Shown here in pieces: positions 40,778-45,446 of a stretch of 45,446 nt of DNA. Positions within the stretch are counted from its first letter, which is position 1; the number at the start of each line of letters is the position of its first letter. The notes beneath the pieces are model-generated. The model was not told the DNA's origin, did no database searches, and saw only the letters and a program-made list of their open reading frames with translations. A program made the translations under genes and the position numbers. Source of the DNA: Syntrophobacterales bacterium (GTDB taxonomy: Bacteria; Desulfobacterota; Syntrophia; Syntrophales; UBA2192); contig JAGPKU010000004.1 of assembly GCA_018053845.1 (NCBI GenBank), positions 8,425 through 53,870 of the forward strand, given 5' to 3'.

Positions 40778-41638
40778 ATGAACATGAATCTACCGGCTGC
40801 AACCAGCACGTTAGATTTGTATATTTCCGAGATCAACCGGTTCGCCATCCTCACCCCCGAGGAGGAGTTCAAGCTGGCCGTCCGCTACAAGAAGTACAAC
40901 GACATGGAAGCGGCCCAGAAGCTCGTCGTCTCCAACCTCCGGTTCGTGGTGAAGATCGCCCACGAGTACCGCAACTACGGGGTGAAGCTCCTCGACCTGA
41001 TCCAGGAGGGCAACGTGGGGCTCATGCACGCGGTGAAGAAGTTCAACCCCTACAAGGGATACCGGCTCATCTCCTACGCCGTGTGGTGGATCCGGGCCTA
41101 CATGCAGAACTTCATCATCAAGACCTGGAGCCTCGTGAAGATCGGCACGACCCAGAACCAGCGCAAGCTCTTCTTCAAGCTCAACCAGGCCAAGAAGAAG
41201 CTGCAGACCATGGCGTCGAAGAACCCCGAATTCGGGGAGATCGCCGAGAGCCTCAACGTGAAGGAGACGGAGATCGAGGAGATGGACGTGCGGCTCAACG
41301 GTCGCGACCTGTCGCTCGACGCCTTCATCGACGAGGACGGCGAGCTGTCGCACATCAACTGCCTGGCCGACAAGAGCGAGAGCCAGGAGGAGGCCTTCAT
41401 CCGCCACGAGGAGACGGCCCTGGTGAAGCGCAACATCGCGGGGGCCCTCGCCAAGCTCAACGACCGCGAGGCCTACATCATCCGCAACCGCGTGATGTCC
41501 GAGAACCCCGAGACGCTCCAGGAGATCGGCGACAAGTTCAAGATCACCCGCGAGCGGGCCCGCCAGATCGAGAAGGAGGCCCTGCGCAAGATGCGCCAGG
41601 CCATCGGCAACTGGGAGCCGGAGACGGCCAGGGCGTAA
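40778..41638 (+). CDS. rpoH: Heat-shock sigma factor RpoH (sigma32)
   Basis: 286 residues. Region 2 is clear (LVVSNLRFVVKIAHEYRNYGVKLLDLIQEGNVGLMHAVKKF), including the -10 recognition helix ISYAVWWIRAYM. The RpoH box QRKLFFKL, unique to sigma32-type factors, lies just after region 2. Region 4 ends the protein with a helix-turn-helix (TLQEIGDKFKITRERARQIEKEALRKMR). It directs RNA polymerase to heat-shock genes such as the divergent clpB. The ATG at 40778 has GGAGGG 8 bases upstream; a second ATG lies two codons later. A strong terminator follows. Confidence 0.95.
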   Translation: MNMNLPAATSTLDLYISEINRFAILTPEEEFKLAVRYKKYNDMEAAQKLVVSNLRFVVKIAHEYRNYGVKLLDLIQEGNVGLMHAVKKFNPYKGYRLISYAVWWIRAYMQNFIIKTWSLVKIGTTQNQRKLFFKLNQAKKKLQTMASKNPEFGEIAESLNVKETEIEEMDVRLNGRDLSLDAFIDEDGELSHINCLADKSESQEEAFIRHEETALVKRNIAGALAKLNDREAYIIRNRVMSENPETLQEIGDKFKITRERARQIEKEALRKMRQAIGNWEPETARA

Positions 41639-41680
41639 AAAAGGCTCAGGGTCCAGAAAAGAAAACAACAAGGAAAATCG

Positions 41681-41712
41681 AAAGCCCCCGGTCGGCAGGC
41701 CGGGGGCTTTTT
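41681..41712 (+). terminator. Terminator of rpoH
   Basis: AAAGCCCCCGG (41681-41691) pairs with CCGGGGGCTTT (41700-41710), followed by T residues. The As on the left let it work on the minus strand too, ending the 41741-43580 transcript. Confidence 0.9.
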
Positions 41713-41740
41713 GCACTCATAGACCCTCTGCTTGAAGATC

Positions 41741-42390
41741 CTACTTGCTGGCGGCGTCGCAGGCCCTGATGCCCTCGACGGCCCTGTCCCGGCACGCAAA
41801 CCCGCAGCCCTCGACGTTGAATTTCGGGGTCCTCGCCACGAACTGTTCGTTGCAGGTCCTGAGGCAGCCGATGTAGTTTTCGGCCACACCCCTGCCGCAG
41901 CCCACGCGTCCCGGGCTCTTCCCGTCAGGCAGTGCGCCGCTGATCACGTAGCCGTAACAGCCCCGCGGAGCATTGGCGCAATCCGAGTGGGCGGGGGTGC
42001 AGTTCCTCTTCACATAGGGGTCCCGCATGGCCGTGCATTTCTTGAAATACTCGTCCCGCAGGGCCTTGCTGTCCACGCCATGGTCCGGGGTCTTCGTCTC
42101 GGAAGGCGGGGGCATCGTTCCGCCGCCGGCACCGCCACCGGGAGGTGTTCCCCACGGCCCCGGTGGACTCCCCGTTGAAGGGCCGTCGGGAGGCACTTCC
42201 AGCGGGCGCCCCTCCGGCATGCGCGGGGCTGCACCGGTCAGGCACCTGCCCTCGGAATCGCATCGCCACCGGGGGCAGTCGCCGTTGATCCTGTCCTGGG
42301 CCGTCCTCGGCCCCGGGAAGGGGCCGGCCATGAGCTTGCGGCCCGTGATCAGGTGCGCGCCGTAGGTCACCTCGCCGCTGAGGGCTCGCA
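41741..42390 (-). pseudogene. C-terminal, Cys-rich part of the frameshifted PDZ/PASTA gene
   Basis: In the third reading frame after a second break near 42371-42395. The sequence resumes GEVTYGAHLITGRKLMAGPF, which reads as a natural continuation of the preceding KWYVFCE, then a Pro/Gly-rich linker, and ends in a domain with about ten cysteines (CTAMRDPYVKRNC, CANAPRGCYGY, CGRG, CLRTCN, CGFACRD). The cysteines suggest an oxidised, extracytoplasmic module. Read alone, the frame extends to 42487 and could be called a separate 248-residue protein, but it lacks a ribosome-binding site or signal peptide there. Function unknown. Confidence 0.5.
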
Positions 42391-43205
42391 GAAAACGTAC
42401 CACTTGTATTCCTCGGCGCCTGCAGGCGGCACCCGGCCCCGGTCCCCGGCTCCCGTGACCGGCGGCTCGAAGGGGGGAACGGACCAATCCGCGTCGCAGG
42501 TCACGTTGGCAATCCCATCGACGCCCTGAAGCAAGGCCCGGATGATGAATGGACCGGGGGTTGCGCAGGTGAACGGGTTACCCGGTATCCAGGTGACGGG
42601 AACGACCTGCCAGCCGGTGTTGACGAAAAGGACTTCCGCCGTAAAGGCCACGGACTGGCCCACGGTCAGCCTCGCGGAGGGCGGCTTCACGATGATCCGG
42701 AGCACCTGCTGCTGGGGTCCGAGCGAAATCAACAGGTCCACCGCGGACCCGACGGCAACCACCGGGACCGTGTCGGGATCGGGGTTCTGGCGGATCACTT
42801 CGCCCACCGGCACCGAATCGTCAAACCCCGTGAGGACCTGCCCCACCTGCAGGCCGGCTTCCTCGATCTTGTAACCGGCCGCCTCGAGGGTGAGCCTGAG
42901 GACGTGGGGGACCATGACCTGCCCCGGCGGGGCGATGTTCACCGTAAAGGTGGCGGGGGCGCTCGACACCTCCGCCCCGTCCGGAGCGACGGCTTTCGCC
43001 ACGGCCCGGTTGGTCGTCCGGCTGAAGAGCTTCGTGTCGCAGTAGAATTCTCGGTCCGATCCCGGATCGAGAGGTTTGTCGGCCATTCCCGGGGTCACCG
43101 TGTCGACGGGGATACACTTGTCGTCCTCGACCCTCACATTGGTGAGCCGCGCGGTACCCGTGTTCCGCACCCGGTAGATGTAGTTGAAGACCTGGCCCGC
43201 TGGAA
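42367..43205 (-). pseudogene. Middle part of the frameshifted gene: DUF11-like and PASTA domains
   Basis: Frame shifted relative to the PDZ part. It starts with PAGQVFNYIYRVRNTGTARLTNVRVEDD, an immunoglobulin-like DUF11-type repeat of surface proteins, to about APATFTVNI. A PASTA domain follows (VMVPHVLRLTLEAAGYKIEEAGL ... VIRQNPDPDTVPVVAVGSAVDLLIS), the kind that binds peptidoglycan or muropeptides. A last beta segment ends with EYKWYVFC just before the second frame break. No ribosome-binding site or start codon fits a separate gene here, so I regard this as the middle of a broken gene or a sequence error. Confidence 0.55.
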
Positions 43206-43580
43206 GATGCCCGACGGGGTCGTCTGGTTCGTGATCGCGGCGGGGGTCTCCCGGATGATCCGTACGAATTCCTGCGACGTGCTGATGGGGACGCCGTTTG
43301 CAGACACGATCACATCGCCCGCGCGGATCCCGGCGCGCGACCCCGGCGAATCCCTGCCGGCATCGAGGACCTTCACGTCCCGGCGGCTCCCCTCCGCCGT
43401 GACGTCGTCCTGGATCGTGATGCCCAGCCACGCCGCACCGGCGGGCAGGGCAGGGGTCATCAACAGGATCAAAGACAGAAGCAAGGCCGGGGCTGCGGAA
43501 CGTCCTGTCGTGGCGACCTCTCTGCGCTGTTCGGCTTTTGTTTTCCGTAACCGGGGTCGAAACGAAAAAACCGGGCCCAT
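43205..43580 (-). pseudogene. N-terminal part of the frameshifted gene: signal peptide and PDZ domain
   Basis: Hydrophobic signal (ALLLSLILLMTPALPAGAA) followed by a PDZ domain: AWLGITIQDDVTAEG, KVLDAGRDSPGSRAGIRAGDVIVSANGVPI and EFVRIIRETP, the substrate-binding fold of exported proteases and scaffolds. The good match stops at TTPSGIF near 43205, where the sequence becomes nonsensical while the -1/+1 frame continues with PAGQVFNYIYR. The start is uncertain: the ATG at 43580 lies inside the dnaB terminator hairpin and has no clear ribosome-binding site. The full-length protein would be an envelope protein of about 600 residues. Confidence 0.5.
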
Positions 43581-43607
43581 TCGGGGTCATCTTACCCGAA
43601 TGCCCGG
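43565..43607 (-). terminator. Terminator of dnaB
   Basis: Minus-strand stem CCGGGCATTCGGG / CCCGAATGGGCCCGG (small bulge) followed by six T residues (43570-43565). It overlaps the first codons of the PDZ reading frame. Confidence 0.75.
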
Positions 43608-43758
43608 CTGGACGGCTCACGCGACCCCTTCATCCTGTCCCCCTCTTCCGGTTCAGGGTGCGCCCGGTTGACCGCGGATGGGCGGCGTAAACGGTTTTTC
43701 TGGTTGCTCGGAGTATACTCGAAACCCCTCCGCAAGGGAAGGGGGTCGGACGGGGTGA

Positions 43759-45117
43759 TCAGAACTCGCCGCCCGTGTCGAAGGCCGGGTTCTCGAAGCG
43801 GGTGAACTTCTCCTGGAAGACGAGCTTCACCGTGCCGACGGGTCCGTTTCGCTGCTTGCCGATGATGACCTCGGCGAAGCCCTTCTCGGGGTTGTCCTCG
43901 GACTTGTTGTAGACCTCGTCGCGGTAGAGGAAGAGGATCACGTCGGCGTCCTGCTCGATGGCGCCCGACTCGCGCAGGTCCGCCATCTGGGGGCGGCGGC
44001 TCGTGCGGTCCTCCACCTTGCGGTTGAGCTGGGAGAGGGCCACGACGGGCACGTTGAGCTCCTTGGCGAGCCCCTTGAGCGAGCGGCTGATCTCCGAGAT
44101 CTCCTGCTCGCGCGTGTCGGCGTAGGCGCTTCCCCGCATGAGCTGCAGGTAGTCGAGAACGATGAGCCCGAGTCCGTGCTCGGCCTTGAGGCGGCGGGAC
44201 TTCGCCTTCATCTCCAGGACCGAGATGGAGGGCGTGTCGTCGATGAACAGGCGCGCCTCGGAGAGCCGGCCTGCGGCCGTCGTGAGCTTGGGCCAGTCCG
44301 CCTCGCCCAGGAACCCCTTGCGGATCTTCTGGGAGTCCACGCGGGCCTCCGAGGAGAGCATGCGCATGGCGAGCTGCTCCTTGGCCATTTCCAGCGAGAA
44401 GACGGCCACGGGCACGCCTTCCTCGACGGAGCAGAACTGCGCGATGTTGAGGGCGAAGGCCGTCTTGCCCATGCTCGGGCGGCCGGCGACGATGATGAGG
44501 TCCGAGCGCTGCAGGCCCGAGGTCATCTCGTCGAGCTTCGTGAAACCCGTGGGCACGCCGGTGATGAGCTCCTTGCGCTCGTAGAGGCGCTCGATCGTCC
44601 GGAAGCTGTCCTTGATGATGTCCTTCAGGGGGTAGAAGGAGGGCCGGATCTTGTTCTGCGAGATCTCGAAGATGGCGTGCTCGGCCTCGTCGAGCACGCT
44701 GTCCACGTCGGCCCCGGCCCCGTAGGTGCGGTTCAGGATCTCCGTGGCCGTCCCGATGAGGCTGCGCAGGACGGACTTCTCCTTGACGATCCGGGCGTAG
44801 TGGCCGATGTTGGCCGCCGAGGGGACGTTGTCGACGAGCTGGGAGAGGTACACGGCGCCGCCCACGGCGTCGAGCTGCTTCTTGTCCCTCAGGTGATTGC
44901 TCAGCGTGATGAGGTCGACGGGCTGGTTGCGGTCGGAGAGCTCCAGGATACCCGTGAAGATCTTCCGGTGCGCGTCGCTGTAGAAATCGGAGACCCCCAT
45001 GATCTCCAGAACCGGGTTCAGGGCGGCATTCTCGAGCAGGATGCCGCCGAGGACGGACTGCTCGGCCTCCAGGTTCTGGGGCGGCACTTTGAGGATGGAG
45101 GGGTCGACGGGTTTCAT
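43759..45117 (-). CDS. dnaB: Replicative DNA helicase DnaB
   Basis: 452 residues. The N-terminal helical domain that binds primase (PPQNLEAEQSVLGGILLEN ... DFYSDAHRKIF) is followed by the RecA-like motor domain with Walker A GRPSMGKT, Walker B LIVLDYLQLM and the conserved SQLNRKVEDR and DLRESGAIEQDAD. It unwinds DNA ahead of the replication fork. The start is the ATG at 45117 or a GTG four codons earlier. Neither has a proper ribosome-binding site because a GCCT-type repeat occupies the leader (45121-45155). rplI lies upstream, the usual order. Confidence 0.96.
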   Translation of the reverse strand: MKPVDPSILKVPPQNLEAEQSVLGGILLENAALNPVLEIMGVSDFYSDAHRKIFTGILELSDRNQPVDLITLSNHLRDKKQLDAVGGAVYLSQLVDNVPSAANIGHYARIVKEKSVLRSLIGTATEILNRTYGAGADVDSVLDEAEHAIFEISQNKIRPSFYPLKDIIKDSFRTIERLYERKELITGVPTGFTKLDEMTSGLQRSDLIIVAGRPSMGKTAFALNIAQFCSVEEGVPVAVFSLEMAKEQLAMRMLSSEARVDSQKIRKGFLGEADWPKLTTAAGRLSEARLFIDDTPSISVLEMKAKSRRLKAEHGLGLIVLDYLQLMRGSAYADTREQEISEISRSLKGLAKELNVPVVALSQLNRKVEDRTSRRPQMADLRESGAIEQDADVILFLYRDEVYNKSEDNPEKGFAEVIIGKQRNGPVGTVKLVFQEKFTRFENPAFDTGGEF

Positions 45118-45120
45118 GGG

Positions 45121-45155
45121 TTCAGGCACCAGGCATGAGGCATCAGGCTTTAGGT
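45121..45155 (-). repeat. GCCT-type degenerate repeat in the dnaB leader
   Basis: CAGGCACCAGGCATGAGGC followed by ATCAGGCTTTAGG, directly against the dnaB start codon; same family as 34205-34465. Confidence 0.6.
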
Positions 45156-45249
45156 CGATATATCAAAAAACGACCCCGAATCCCAACATCAAATGCCGGG
45201 CGTTGCCGATCAGTCGAAGGGGATTGATCTTGAACCGGTTGCCGGGCGG

Positions 45250-45446
45250 CTACGCCTCTTCGACGACCTTCACCGTGATGTCGGCGGCGATCCCCGGGTA
45301 GAGCTTGATCTTGACGGGGTACTCCCCGAGCTGCTTGATCGGCTCGTCCAGGACGACCTGCTTGCGCTCCACCTTGAGTCCCTTCTCTTCCAGGGCCTTC
45401 TCGATGTCCTTGGCCGTGACGGAGCCGAAGAGCTTCTCCTGGTCCG
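45250..45446 (-). CDS. rplI: Ribosomal protein L9, C-terminal part
   Basis: The gene enters from the right edge; about 65 residues are visible. They read DQEKLFGSVTAKDIEKALEE, GLKVERKQVVL, PIKQLGEYPVKIKLYPGI and end VKVVEEA, all typical of the C-terminal rRNA-binding domain of L9 (the GSVT motif is diagnostic). L9 sits at the L1 stalk base of the large subunit. It precedes dnaB on the same strand, as in most bacteria. Confidence 0.95.
   Translation of the reverse strand, partial: DQEKLFGSVTAKDIEKALEEKGLKVERKQVVLDEPIKQLGEYPVKIKLYPGIAADITVKVVEEA

Noticed and set aside
42367-43620. Single 417-residue protein starting at 43620
   Set aside because: Its first 140 residues are the out-of-frame shadow of the signal peptide and PDZ coding region; only the part after about 43205 is real protein.

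Overview
The window is high-GC and tightly packed, and looks like chromosomal DNA of a deltaproteobacterium (Desulfobacterota, Syntrophia- or Geobacter-like). This rests on gene order (ispE, tRNA-Gln, prs, rplY, pth, ychF; rplI next to dnaB; clpB opposite rpoH), a membrane pyrophosphatase, an acyl-CoA dehydrogenase beside a short-chain fatty-acid transporter, a GAF-type sigma54 activator, and DUF1844, DUF2845 and DUF4301 proteins. I see no phage, CRISPR array, rRNA or transposase gene.

Layout. 1-5.3 kb: start of a sodium/solute symporter, a DUF2845 protein, a beta-hydroxyacid dehydrogenase, a D,D-carboxypeptidase, two unknown proteins (one possibly PD-(D/E)xK-like) and an LsrF-type aldolase. 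5.3-5.7 kb: heptamer tandem repeat and a 163-bp palindromic element. 5.7-14.1 kb: zinc alcohol dehydrogenase, GNAT protein, zinc phospholipase C-like protein, membrane metallophosphoesterase, DUF4301 protein, MnmA/ThiI-like PP-loop enzyme and a LysM protein. 14.2-17.8 kb: acyl-CoA dehydrogenase and AtoE-type transporter, with a sigma54-driven RNA between them. 18.1-24.3 kb: kinase-BON fusion, TerC protein, HD nucleotidase, TPR lipoprotein, GerMN protein and EF-G. 24.4-27.2 kb: sigma54 activator followed by a second, related sigma54-driven RNA. 27.2-37.7 kb: second copy of the 163-bp element, patatin lipoprotein, small lipoprotein, ychF, hppA, pth, rplY, prs, tRNA-Gln, ispE, DUF1844, htpX. 37.9-41.7 kb: heat-shock locus clpB/rpoH. 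41.7-45.4 kb: a frameshift-split PDZ/PASTA/Cys-rich gene, dnaB and the end of rplI.

Most notable system: two intergenic regions (15.8-16.3 kb and 26.7-27.2 kb) share one architecture: upstream palindromes GTGC-N7-GCAC, a near-consensus sigma54 -24/-12 promoter with exact GG-N10-GC spacing, a 5' stem of 12-14 bp, and then a hairpin with the same CCCUCCUUU loop. The hairpin stem carries a compensatory base-pair change between the two copies. The gene directly upstream of the second copy encodes a GAF-GAF-AAA+-Fis sigma54 activator, and the same palindrome sits beside its own sigma70 promoter. I infer a dedicated activator with two paralogous small RNAs whose loop mimics the 16S rRNA tail and could pair with Shine-Dalgarno sequences; the neighbouring atoE ribosome-binding site is a perfect 10-base complement.

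The intergenic DNA also carries several low-complexity degenerate repeat families, some of which abut gene starts.
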